Shown one piece after another: positions 1 through 10,588 of a DNA stretch of 64,000 nt. A program made the translations under genes and the position numbers. Positions within the stretch are counted from its first letter, which is position 1; each line of letters starts with the position of its first letter. This DNA comes from Capra hircus (taxonomy: Eukaryota; Chordata; Mammalia; Artiodactyla; Bovidae). The stretch lies in the NCBI RefSeq assembly GCF_001704415.2, contig NC_030821.1:35695210-35759209 (forward strand). Reading direction: 5' to 3'. The notes under the pieces are model-generated. The model was not told the origin of the DNA, searched no databases, and worked only from the letters and a program-made list of their open reading frames with translations.

Positions 1-1011
1 TACCTTGGTAACGTATAAGAAATAGTTACATCTATTTTCCAGGCCATATCTTAATTTTCTAAGACATCTACTGGCTAATAATTCTTTAGATAGAGCTATA
101 GGCTTACACGGATTGATATTATATGACTCAGATATTTCTTTATCTTGCCTCTACTAAGAAATACCATGCTACATTTAATCTTTCAAAAATATTATAAGGA
201 CACGCCACCAAGCAAAACGTTTCCAGGAACGCCTCCAATCCCTTATTCTTTTCATACAATAATTTCTCTCTCTCATTGCTCATCTGACTTCTCTGTTTGA
301 TCAAATATCCACAATTTGAAAGATATTATAAAAAATTGATAAAAATAAGACTACTCTATTCAAATATAATAGTGCTTCTCAGAATACCTATTTTTAAGAA
401 TACTAAAAACAAAAATTCTTATGGTATCTAAATAAACATGAACTTAGTAGAAATACATGTCAAGTCATTTTCACAGAGGTTATCATTTTACGCAGTACTG
501 AACTATCTCAACATTATGGTGATAATAAAAATAGATGATATAATAATAGATTAAACAATACAATGACATTCATATAGATTCATGAATCTTGTAGATTCAT
601 GAAAGGATTCACTTTTAGTTGCTTAACAGCTTTGGAAATAGGCAGAATAAGGTTATATAATATTTCTCATTCTAGTAACATACCATATGTATATATCCGA
701 AAAAGGGCAATAGGGGTTAGTTAAGGGTTCTGTAAATGGTTTAGAGAAAACTGAATGCTGGCTAGAACCCAAGGCACCTGGTACTTCATTGCTCTCAGGT
801 CTTAGCTAAATGCCTTTGAACTGTGACTTCTAAGGAAGATAGCAGCTGATGTAGCTTTTATAACGGACTCTGGTTTCCCTACTTTTCTGCTTCTCCAAGC
901 TCTGTCTTTCTTTCAAGGCCTTCTCAACTCCCAACTCTTTCCCTTTGCCTTCCTTGACTGTCTTAGACTTTGATATTATGCTTTATTTAAATTCCAGTAC
1001 CATCAGTTGTC
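1..1011. other. Unique AT-rich sequence, no recognised feature
   Basis: No recognisable repeat, RNA gene or exon. The sequence is AT-rich with frequent stops in all frames. There is a short near-palindrome around 575-605 (two copies of a GATTCATGAA-like motif). Confidence 0.5.
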
Positions 1012-1210
1012 GGGTTTCCCAGGGGCTCAGTGGTAAAGAATCTGCCTGCCAATGCTGGAGACACGGATTCAATTCCTAGGTCAGGAAGATCCCCTAGGGT
1101 ATTTTTGCCTGGAAAACCCCATGGACACAGGTGCCTGGTGGGCTACAGTCCACGCAGTCACAGGGTTGGACATCACTTAGTGATTAAACCACCAGCACCA
1201 TCACCACTTG
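1012..1210 (+). mobile_element. Bov-tA SINE
   Basis: The element runs from a tRNA-like head (GGGTTTCCCAGGGGCTCAG, then the box-B-like GGATTCAATTCC) through the BovA body (CCTGGAAAACCCCATGG, GGGCTACAGTCC) to an AAACCACCAGCACCA tail. These SINEs carry an internal RNA polymerase III promoter in the head and rely on BovB reverse transcriptase for mobility (established knowledge). The copy is diverged, with a short deletion in the body near 1100. Confidence 0.88.
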
Positions 1211-1627
1211 TCACTTAGCACTTGTTTACTATATTCTCCCTGAACTACTAAGTAATTCAGGTGACCTAAGCCCATGCTCTTTCCACTGTTAATGATCCAA
1301 TCCATCCAGAAAAAAGTACACAAAACGTACTTTGAATTCAATGATCCAATATTATGGAAAGAAAGCAACGTGCCAAAAATATGATAGCATCTTTAGGTCT
1401 AACTGCTTAAGAAAGTTCAAGCAACACCACCATATGGCTTTACAGCATACAGTGCCCAGACTATTCAATTACTCTGCCAACTCTGAAAAACCTACAGCTA
1501 GACTCTGGCACATGATGTAAAATTTGATATAACAAAATGATTTGAAAACCATTTGAAATAACTTTGAAAGAATATGATTTCAAAAAACGAATGAAAAAAC
1601 TGTCTCCCCCAATTAACTATGAAATGT
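1211..1627. other. Unique sequence between two SINEs
   Basis: AT-rich sequence with no recognised repeat or exon. Confidence 0.4.
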
Positions 1628-1820
1628 GGGCTTCCCTTGTGGCTCAGCTGGTAAAGAATCTGCCTGCAGTGTGGGAGACCTCGGTTCAATCCCTGGGTTA
1701 GTAAGATCCCCTGGAGAAGAGAAAGGATGCCCACTTCAGTATTCTGGCCTGGAGAATTCCATGGACTGTACAGTCCATGGGGTGGCAAAGAGTCAGACAC
1801 GACTGAGAGACTTTCACTTT
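1628..1820 (+). mobile_element. Bov-tA SINE (TTTCACTTT tail)
   Basis: Full-length element with head GGGCTTCCCTTGTGGCTCAG, box-B-like GGTTCAATCCCTGGG, body GGAGAATTCCATGGACTGTA and 3' end GACTGAGAGACTTTCACTTT. The paired CCATGGACTGTACAGTCCATGG in the body is a 22-nt palindrome typical of the Bov-tA2-like subfamily. Confidence 0.93.
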
Positions 1821-2035
1821 GGGATGTATATTTTATGCCAACAGGTACTATACACTGTCACGAAACAGTAAGAGAAGTATCCTGTTTCAGTCCCTTCTGT
1901 GCTGACTTACAGAGAGTAGATATCCATTACATATTTGTTAAGTATACCCCCAAAGTCTGAGTTACCTGCGAGTGACAATGTAAAGTGTGAATTGTCAGGA
2001 AGAGTTGGTTTTGTCTTCCACGGGACCTTCAGCGC

Positions 2036-2211
2036 TATCTAGAAACAGTTTCGGTTGTCACAATTGGGTGATTGATAGGTGGGTCTTATTGGCATCCATG
2101 GGGTAGAGGGTGGGGATGTTGCTGAACATCCTATAACGCACAGGGCAGCCCCTATAACAACAAATTATCTAACCCAGCATGTCAGTAGTGTCAAGACTGA
2201 GAAACCCTAGT
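2036..2211 (+). mobile_element. Old hAT-Charlie-type MER DNA transposon fragment
   Basis: The run GGTTGTCACAATTGGG, ..GGCATCCATGGGGTAGAGG, ..GATGTTGCTGAACATCCT, ..CACAGGGCAGCCCC, ..TGAGAAACCCTAG follows the consensus of a common mammalian non-autonomous hAT element that ends in GAGAAACCCTG. The left terminus is eroded. The exact family name is uncertain because it was matched from memory. Confidence 0.6.
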
Positions 2212-4124
2212 CTCACATATCCCTGAGATTATAGGTATTAAACTCTTGAGCTTAAACTCATAGGAGACCAGTTGTTGTTGACTTTACAATTGATATGGTA
2301 TCCTGAGAGCTCAATAAAAATGAAGTCTTTAATTATCAGCGAGGACCAGAGAGTCTACTGAAGTTTAGAATAAGCTGGGTATTGCTAAGACTGAAGCCTC
2401 CCCATTATTTAGTTATTAACAACAGCCCCTCACGTCCACCAATGAAACTGAAGATGTGGACAAGTTCAAGGCAACAGGTCCTCCACTATGTCATCCTCAC
2501 CATAAGATCCAAAGATTCTAAGTTCTCAACTGCTTTTTCTTTTTATACAGATTTTATTTCACTGCAGCCACTACTAAAAAAATGATGGTGCTTAGCTTGA
2601 AAGAGAAATAAACATCCAGAGGGCAGTTATTTTTCCCTCCACAGCTCTCCTTCCTCCAAGCTACTCCCAGAGCCAGTGGTATACACCCCATCCTGACCTC
2701 ACACCCACAACCTCCTCCACTCCCAGACTCCATCAAGCTTCTCAGGAAACGTTAGCTACTTGGTGCTTATTTGCACATCAACTGAAGTAAGAGATTTCCA
2801 TCCTCACCATCTTTCTTGAGCTCTGAACACACCAAAAAGCCCTACTTTTCTTTTCAAAAGAGGCAGCTTCTCCTAATTAGAATCAGCTCTGCTAATAAAA
2901 ATGACGATAAGGCATTACCAGCAATGCTGAAGGAGGCAGCACTTACCCAGGTCAGTAGGGGTTTTTCCTAAACATTTTGATTACAACTTCAACTGCTCTA
3001 AGACACATGTAAAAGTCCTATCATTAAATTTAAACAGCCTGATGATATGCTGAACAAGACGATGAGAACGGCAAATAAATTGCTGTGATCTGCCATACTG
3101 TCACTTACCCTGCTCTTCAGCAGCTGTAATTGACTAATAGGATAATAAGGTGGCAGTTTACAAATCTGAAAGCTATACTCCTTTGTTGGAAATGCCCTTG
3201 AGGGGGGAAAAAAAAGGTTCCGAGTCAGGAAGACAGAGCGGGTGTGATCAACATCATCGCCTTGGATTCAATCTATTTAAAGATGCTTCTTATATGAAGT
3301 CAAAAGAAGTCACTGAGCACTTTTTCACGTGGCAGGGGGACCAAACGCCATAGTGTCTAGTTTGCTTTTTACTAATCCAGATATAGAAAACATTCAGAAA
3401 GTCTTCCCTCCAGCCCAGGGGCCCTGGCTGAAGGCACTGTCCCGAGGACAAATGAGGGGCAGGGGAGGCCTCCTTGGCACAAGCTCACTGAGGACAAAGG
3501 CTGATCCCTGACACGCCTTCTATTTCCAGTTTCATTATCTCCTGAGCTTTGGACACTCAGTGGAAGATTTCAGTAACCTCAAAACCATACAGCCACTGCA
3601 AGGTAAGGCCCCAGGATTTGCCAGCAAGGTCTCAAACACACCCACCTAGGAAAATGCCCAAAGTAAGTGATTTTTTCCCCCCCTGGAGCAGAAAAAGCTT
3701 TACTGTAGGGCCAAGAAAGGAGGATGGGTAGCTCATGCTCAAAAACACATGACCCCAAAGCAAGTGATCTTATAAGGATACTTTCTAATGGGAAGACTCT
3801 AGCTAGCAAAAGTCAGCTTAAGTCTGGTAAGAAAATTACTTCTACCCCCAGTTCTGCTACAGCTACTACTGTTTGGAGCATACATGTCAATTGGGAGACG
3901 AGTGATGAAGAGAAGAGTTAGGATATGACATCACACAGCATCCTGCAGATCCTGGAGGAAATATGGATCTCTTGTGAGTGAGACGGGAAGCTGTTAAGGG
4001 TTCTGAGCAAAGGAAGGTAAGAGCCAACTTATCTTTTCCAAGGTTTCCTCTAGTGGCTGCAGAGTGGAGAACTGGTAGTGGGCCAAAAGTGAGTGGGGGA
4101 AGCAGGGAGGATAATTAAGAAGCT
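2212..4124. other. Unique sequence with a conserved-looking block (2870-3135)
   Basis: No repeat or coding exon recognised. The 2870-3135 part has balanced composition, no repeat signature and several homeodomain-type ATTA/TAAT cores, so it looks like conserved non-coding DNA (inference). A poly-C/T stretch lies at 3670-3684. Confidence 0.4.
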
Positions 4125-4260
4125 ACCGTGGTCTGAATGTTTGTGTCCTGTCCCCCAAATTTTGGTTGAAATCCTTATGTTTAACGTGATGGTATTTGGA
4201 GGTGGGGTTTTCGAAAGCTGAATATGGCCACCAGGGCAAAGCCCACATAAATGAGACTTT

Positions 4261-4284
4261 TCTCTCTCTCTCTCTCTCTCTCTC
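4261..4284. repeat. (TC)12 microsatellite
   Basis: Uninterrupted TC dinucleotide run at the tail side of the minus-strand CHR SINE. It is probably the expanded (GA)n/A-rich tail of that SINE. Confidence 0.95.
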
Positions 4285-4582
4285 TTGTTTTGGGTGCACT
4301 GGGTCTTCACTACTGCAAGCAGGCTTTCTCTAGTTGCAGCAAGTAGGGGTCACTCCCTAGTTGCGGCGTGCAGGCTTCTCACTGTGGCAGCTTCTCTGAT
4401 GCTGGAGCATGGGCTCTAGGCTCTCAGACTTCAGCAGCTGCTGCACGCATACTCAGTAGTTCCGGTGCACGGGCTTAGATACCCTGCTGCATGTGGGATC
4501 CTAGTTCTTGGGCCAGGGATAGAACCAGTGTCCCCACATTGGCAGGCAGATTCTTAAACCACCAGACCACCAGGGAAGTCCC
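4285..4582 (-). mobile_element. CHR (tRNA-Glu-like) SINE, long copy
   Basis: The reverse complement has the head GGGACTTCCCTGGTGGTCTG, a box-B-like GGTTCTATCCCTGGCC, AAGAACTAGGATCCCACATG and the long 3' body (GCAACTAGAGAAAGCCTGC, GCAGTAGTGAAGACCC). Near full length, and it interrupts the MaLR LTR, so it is younger than that LTR. Confidence 0.87.
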
Positions 4583-4800
4583 TCAGGAATGAATGCACCT
4601 GCAAAGAGGCCTAAGAGCTCCCTTGCCCCTTCCACCATGGGAGGACACAGCAAGGAGCCTGTGACCCTGAAGAGGGCCCTCACCCAACCGTGCTGGCACC
4701 CTGACCTCGGACTTCCAGTCGCTGGAACTGTGAGAAATAGATGTCTGTTGCTAAGAAGCCACCCAGTCTGGGGTGTTTTTCTCTGGCGTGCGCTAAGAAC

Positions 4801-5185
4801 CGCCACAATGGTTGGGTGAGAGGTAACCACGACTGAGATTCAGGAGGAAGCCCTGGAGATAAGCCCCTGGAGATAAGACGATGGCTGGGCTCTGGCTGTC
4901 TCCCAAAGTTTCAACAAACAGGATGTTCCCGTGAGCTGGACGTGGTTTATGGGAGAAAGGAGTCAAGGGCAAGATCAAGGCTTTGGGCCTGAGCAAACGG
5001 AGAGAGGACTTGCTTTTTTTTCTAAGATGGGAAGACAGCTGAAGTTGCACATTTGGGAGGGTGAAGGAAGACTTGTCTGTAGACGTATTATTCCAAAGTA
5101 TAATCTTACATGTTTAAAACTGTTCCCTGTTTCACTTCTGGACAATCCTGGAAAAATATCTGACACGTTATTATAGCTACATCTA
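4801..5185. other. Unique sequence
   Basis: No repeat or exon recognised. A short local duplication (GCCCTGGAGATAAGCCCCTGG) is visible at 4851-4876. Confidence 0.35.
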
Positions 5186-5212
5186 TACACACACACATAC
5201 ATACATACATAC
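5186..5212. repeat. (AC)n(ATAC)n microsatellite
   Basis: AC repeats followed by ATAC repeats, directly at the tail side of the minus-strand SINE that follows. This is the usual position for a SINE-tail-derived microsatellite. Confidence 0.9.
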
Positions 5213-5400
5213 GTAAGTGTGTCAGTTGCTCCGTGTCCGACTCTTTGCGACCCCATGGACTGCAGTCTGCTAGGCTCTTCTATCCACGAAATTCTCCAGG
5301 CAAGAATACTGGAGTGGGTAGCTATTCGCTTTTCCAGGGGATCTTCCTGACCCAGAGATCAAACCTGGGTCTCCTGCAGTGCAGGCAAATTTGTTACTGC
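5213..5400 (-). mobile_element. Bov-tA SINE
   Basis: Reads in reverse as CAGTTGCTCCGTGTCCGACT, CCCCATGGACTGCAGTCTG, GGCAAGAATACTGGAGTGGG, GGATCTTCCTGACCC, GGGTCTCCTGCAGTGCAGGC. The head end is degraded (AAATTTGTTACTGC) and lacks the terminal GGGAAGCCC. Confidence 0.88.
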
Positions 5401-8092
5401 AATTTGTACACCACAAGTGTGTAGGTATTCATCTGTATGTATATGTATGTGTCTGTATATACATCCACGTGACTGATGGCTGGTTGATGCACCCTTTTTT
5501 TCATCTTCCCCTGAGGGGGGTCATTTCCTGAACAAAAATGGCCACGATATACCATCTTTCTTATCCTTGTGAACCTTCAGCTAAGTAACTAAGCACAGAA
5601 GTATGATGAAGTCAGAGGAAAAAAGGTGAGCATTTTGTAATCTTTCGAGAGAGGAGGCACAGAAAAGCCATTTGGACAGAAGCAAAGGTCTCCAAGAACA
5701 ACCAAAGCTGTGTTGTTAATACCCCGGGGTTTAGATCCACCTGCTTCATGCCAAGGCCATATGGGAAGCTCACAGGGAGAATGGCATGAAGAAACAAAAG
5801 GTCTCTGCAATCCTCTGAGGGTTGCTGGGTGCAAATGGAATTTGGGCAGTGAGGCAAGAAGCTTCCAGGCTGACCTCCCTGGGGTACAGACAGCAACATC
5901 AATTCAAGAGATTGGCACTCAAGCGGGCCGATCAACCCCTAGGGTGCTACCGAACATCTGAGCCTGCCCCTAATCCCCGGCGCCTTCTGCCCTCACCTCA
6001 GTGTGGAATTAACCGCACTGCGAAGTGGTAAAAACTCTTGCCACCCTTGCTGTACTTCTGGTTCATGTTTGCTGAGAACAGACAGTGAGCAGCAGCAGCA
6101 ACGCCTCTTGGACTCCCTCCCTCCATGGCGGGCGGATTGGGGTTTTGTATAAGGTTGGTGGGAGGGCGAGTGAGCAACTGATTGCAGCACAAGGTTCCCG
6201 AGTCTCTCTCTCTTTCACAACGCTGTTGAAATTAACAGCCTCCGTCCAGAGGGGCGACCACAAAGACGGCAGCCCTGTTTGTACTTACATTCCTAATTCT
6301 GCCTGCTGCCTCCATTCCCACCTCCAAGTCCTTTTTAAGTAATACGGGAGAAATATGTTCCTGTCTGCCACGAATGTAAAGTGACTTTGAATTAGTTACC
6401 TTTCCACCATGAGCAGGGTCCTGTTTCAAAGCAGAGCATGGACAGTATACCCATCTCCTCCCCAAGGCTGCCACCTCTGTCACTTGTCATTAGGGAGCCC
6501 TTGGCTGAGCCTGACTGGGGCAAATTAAATGCATTATAAGAAACATGCTTCAAATGGCACTGCCTCCTCTATCACGGCGTCCAGTTTAATCCCTGCATTG
6601 CATTCGGAGAGGGGAGAGGCCCGCTAAGGGAAATGAAGGGAAGCGGGGGAGAAAGGAGCTAAAAAGAAACATGGAAATGTATAAATGTGAGTGTTTAATT
6701 GAATCTAAACAGGAAGACTGACGCTTGAGCGTCAACTAGTAAATTCAATCTCTAGTGGGCTTGATGTAATCAAATTGGCAAAACCTCTGGGTGGGGGAAC
6801 TAACCCACTGTCAATGGGAAATCTAGAGATGACATGATCAGAATGGCTGTCAATCAAGGAAGTCTATGTAGTTACAGGGAGCAATTTGATAATATTCTGG
6901 CTTGTTTGACTTGGCTCTCATAGAGACATGTGAGGGGGTTTATCTGTGATTTGGGAAGAGCACCCCCACAATCCCCAAACATCAGATGTTATCTATGGAC
7001 ATAAACCAGTCATGACAACAAGAATTATACAAAGCTCCCATATTTTGGTTTAATGCATACTGTAATCACCTCGATTGTTGCTGAACACCTATACTGCCAG
7101 GCATTAGACTAGGGTGGAAAGAATTAAGCCAATCTGACTGGTATGGCCAATGCAATCAGATTACAAAACATATCAGGCACAGCAGGGTCCACTCACAACC
7201 TGAGCAAACCACAGGTGGTTTCCAGCACTCCACAATCAACCAGTAAACAACTTCACACAAGAATGAAGGGATCTCCATAAGACCCATCCAGGTCTGAGTG
7301 CTGTATGAAAATCTTGGTGTCATTAATTATCTTCCAATAATAATGCAAATGACAGCAATAATGAGACTGTTTACCCACCACACTAATAGGGACTGGTATA
7401 TCAGAGTTGCCCGGAATAACCTAGGCAACAAGAAATTTTCTTCTCCCTGCAACTAGTCGCCTTGCCTTTTCTTCCTTCCTGCTGACCCACTTCAAAGGCT
7501 TCATGCTGGAAACGCTCATCAACTTCTTGTTTGCCGGAGTCAGTCACATTCCTTTTGCTTCCTGCCTGGTGCTTCCACTCGCACCCGAAGTAATGATCAT
7601 TACCTCCACACTTACACCTGTAGGGGTTCACACGGACATGCCCGGACCAGCTGTGTACGGCTACCCTGGCTTGCCTCTCTTAAAGATCCCATGAGTTTCA
7701 GCCTGACATTAGAGGAAAATGTGGATAAAGCAGTAAGATTTTAAAGCATGAGGAGGGTCCTGCCTTTATATTGTACCTGGAACATCAACAAGAATTGGGA
7801 ACATTTGCTGGGTTTTATTTCTACTTCCATAAGAAATCACATATTCCAAGGGTTTAAATGCAAAAGCACAGCCATGCACACATAGGCAAGAGTGTGCATG
7901 CATGTGAGCATGTGCACGTGGCCATGTAAGAGTTTATATTTTTAAAAATTTGCACCATGGGGAAAAAAAATCCCAGATCACTTTGTGATGCAAACAACCA
8001 TCACAAGTTTCGTGACCAAGTCTTCCCATTAGAATATTAAGCATCTTTGATTCATATAATCATATACATACAACTCTCTCTGACACACATTT
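5401..8092. other. Unique sequence, includes a mildly CpG-containing patch
   Basis: No repeat or exon recognised. The 5930-6290 part has more CpG and GC than its surroundings but is not a CpG island by eye. The 6480-6660 part looks like conserved non-coding DNA. I see no supported splice-bounded reading frame. Confidence 0.4.
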
Positions 8093-8139
8093 TTTTAAAA
8101 CTTTTAATTTTATATTGGAGTAGAGCTGATTTATTTGAC
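8093..8139 (-). mobile_element. L1 3'-end fragment
   Basis: TTTTTTAAAACTTTTAATTT followed by TATTGGAGTAGAGCTGATTT is the antisense of the ruminant L1 3' end (AAATCAGCTCTACTCCAATA plus A-rich tail). Only about 45 bp survives. Confidence 0.6.
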
Positions 8140-9004
8140 CCTTGTTTGATGCTAAAAATCAGAGAACGGGTTAAAAACGGCTAAAGGTTAAAAAAAAAAT
8201 TCGGAATATGGGAGAGTGTATGTGGAACGAAAGGAGACAGCCAGCTGCTTGGCAGGCCTTTTAAAAGGTATCAGGGAATTAGGCTCGAGGCCATTAATCC
8301 TACAGTCTTCACTCCTCTGCCAACTCTCACTGCTTACATTACCAAGCCATCATCCAGATTAAAAACGGGTTTCCATGAGGGCTTCTGCTGCCCTAGGAAC
8401 TCTCCTCTCTACCGCCGCCCCACCTGCTTCCCCTCACAGCAGCACAGCGGAATCCACAAGAAAAATATTAAAATCAAACGAGGTTCGAGGGATTTGTGGA
8501 GATGGATGGAGAGCGGGCTCTTATCTAGGCTTTAACACAATATTCCTTCTTCAAAGTCTCTTTAATTACACTGAGAGAAAGAACAGGGGACAAATAGATG
8601 AGCTGCCTTGTGAATTCACTGCCCTTAAACTAAGGGTTCACTTTTAAGGTTTCTATCCCGAGGGAGAAGGATGAACCCTGTCCATAACTTCTTCCCTCCT
8701 CAGGTACCAAAGCACTAGTTGCTGTCCCATCACCTCTAAGGATGGTGCTCAGCCTCCTCCCTGCTCCAAGACCACCCTCCCCTGCCAGCTCCTCTAACTA
8801 TGCTGGGCCACTGCATTATAATTTTTTGACAGGGAAGAATAGGAGACTAATGCTATGTTTCTATGACACCAAAGGAGCAGCTAGTTAAAAAAAAAAAAAA
8901 TCAGCCACAAGTAGTTGTTCTCTCCATAGTAGACAAACTGTCTGTACACGGCTTTTACCTACAAGCCTGTCAACAGGAAACAAAGCCAAGAAAGGGCTCC
9001 CAAA
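8140..9004. other. Unique sequence with a conserved-looking block (8265-8650)
   Basis: No repeat or exon recognised. The 8265-8650 segment has balanced composition and several ATTAA/TTAATTA cores and is free of repeats. An A13 run lies at 8887-8900. Confidence 0.35.
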
Positions 9005-9081
9005 CTTGCCTGGTGTGCTGCAGTCCACGGGGTCGCAAAGAGTCAGACACGACTGAACGACTGAACTGAACTGAACTGAAC
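9005..9081 (+). mobile_element. BovB 3' tail fragment (TGAAC-repeat type)
   Basis: CCTGGTGTGCTGCAGTCCAC, GGGTCGCAAAGAGTCAGACA, CGACTGAACGACTGAACTGA with a (TGAAC)n end is the last ~75 bp of BovB (or of a SINE sharing that end). It is severely 5'-truncated. CAAACTTG before and TGAACTTG after may be remnants of the target-site duplication. Confidence 0.75.
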
Positions 9082-10332
9082 TTGTCTCAACAATGAAGCG
9101 CAACACCCTATTGTTTCCTCATGAAGCAATATCCTGAGGAGAAAGACCCAGAGTGGAGGTAGCCAGGTTTTGCAATCAGAGCTTCAAATGAACCAAGGCA
9201 AGGGGCTTCCATGACTTCCTGGAGTCTCTACTTTGATTTCCTTCTTCTCAGAAGCAATGCCTATGGAGCCAATTCTTGGAGGAAGTGCTTCCCTATGGAA
9301 TGCTAGGCTTGCTGTCCCAGACAAAGCCATCTTGGGGCTGTACTGAACATTCAATCCATTTTATAGTTCCAGTCTTGCAAATTTGGCAGAGAGAAGGGGC
9401 TAGGGACTTTAAAAGCCATGGAAACGCTGAATTTGACAGAAGTGGCTCACAAATGCCGCCTGGTTTAACAGAATCGAGGTGTCCTCATATTAGCAGGTAT
9501 GATTTTAATCACATATTTTTTGATTTAGCTATTGTTAAATTATGCCTCTATGACAAGTTGAATTTGAACTTCCTCCATCACTGCCACCTTTATGGTTTTG
9601 TAAAACGTATGAATGACTGAGAGCCACATGAAGCTTGGTAAGTTAGACCGTTCAACATCCTGAAAAGTATATTACAGGCCTTTCCAGGCAGAGCTGGGTA
9701 GAAGGGAGGAAAAAGAAGAAGAAAAACCACGGGAACACAAGCATGAATTCCAATTCTGTTTGTTATCTTGCAGCAATTTATTTATGTTAGACGGCTTCCA
9801 CATTACTTACTAAACTCAGTCTGCAGAAGTAAAATAAAAATGAATGAATACGGTTCTCCCAAGCTCAGAAAATGATACCAATCAGGTTGGTAAATAGTCA
9901 GGAAACTACAGTTTTGCCAATTCTTGATTTGCTTTGATTCAAAGAACTGGCCCCCAAATGCTTTCTTTTTCTACCCTCCAAATCTGTAGGTGGAGAAAAA
10001 TGATGTACTTGATAATCAAGCTTTTACGATTATTAAAAAAAAAAATGCAATTTGAATAAAAGGCCATTTACTCTCCTACTTTGGGGGAATACATTTATTC
10101 CATACTGATAAGCACACGTTTACTCTAAAGAGAGGATGGTCTTCAGAATAAACACTTACTGGGATGAAATTTACATTCTCTGTCTAAATACACACACACA
10201 TATACTCACACCAGGCACACATTTATTTTAAAAACCAACAGAAAGACATGCAGTGCTCATATTTGCAAACACTAAAAAGCAGGTTTTTGAAAGAACAGTT
10301 CTGTATCTTTAGAAGCTGGAAGAAACAGTATT
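9082..10332. other. Unique sequence
   Basis: No repeat or exon recognised. A short CA-rich run lies at 10190-10205. Confidence 0.35.
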
Positions 10333-10375
10333 TTCTAATGCTAGCTTTATTCTAATATATTCTAATACTAGCTTT
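10333..10375. repeat. 16-bp direct repeat next to a SINE
   Basis: TTCTAATGCTAGCTTT at 10333-10348 and TTCTAATACTAGCTTT at 10360-10375 differ at one base and are 11 bp apart. Both copies lie on the same side of the SINE that starts at 10376. Confidence 0.85.
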
Positions 10376-10588
10376 GGGGCTTCCCTGGTGTCTCAGTGGC
10401 AAAGAATCCACCTGTCAATGCAGGAGACTCAGGTTCAATCCCTGGGTCAGGAAAATCCCCTGGAGAAGAAAATGGCAACCCACTCCAGTATTCTTGTTTG
10501 AAAAATTCTACAGATAGAGGAGCCTGGTAGGCTATAGTCCATGAGGTTGCAAAAGAGTCAGCCACAACTTAGCAACTGAAAAACAAAA
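10376..10588 (+). mobile_element. Bov-tA SINE
   Basis: Head GGGGCTTCCCTGGTGTCTCA, box-B-like GGTTCAATCCCTGGG, body GGCAACCCACTCCAGTATTC, end CACAACTTAGCAACTGAAAA. Full length and moderately diverged. Confidence 0.92.

Larger units (their letters stand above)
4125..4800 (+). mobile_element. MaLR (MLT1/MST-like) LTR, split by a CHR SINE
   Basis: The left part (4125-4258) reads TGGTCTGAATGTTTGTGTCC, GTTGAAATCCTTATG, GTGATGGTATTTGGAGGTGG. The right part (4601-4800) reads GAGCTCCCTTGCCCCTTCCA, CCATGGGAGGACACAGC, GAACTGTGAGAAATAGA, AAGCCACCCAGTCT. Together these follow a mammalian ERVL-MaLR LTR. The intervening 4261-4585 is a later microsatellite and SINE insertion. No internal retroviral gene is present, so this is a solo LTR fossil. 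Confidence 0.8.

Noticed and set aside
2938..3112. ACTTACC motifs as minus-strand splice donors of a hidden exon
   Set aside because: The motif is common by chance, and no matching acceptor or coding frame was found.
5930..6290. Possible CpG-island promoter
   Set aside because: CpG is only slightly enriched over a short stretch, with no matching exon or core-promoter pattern.
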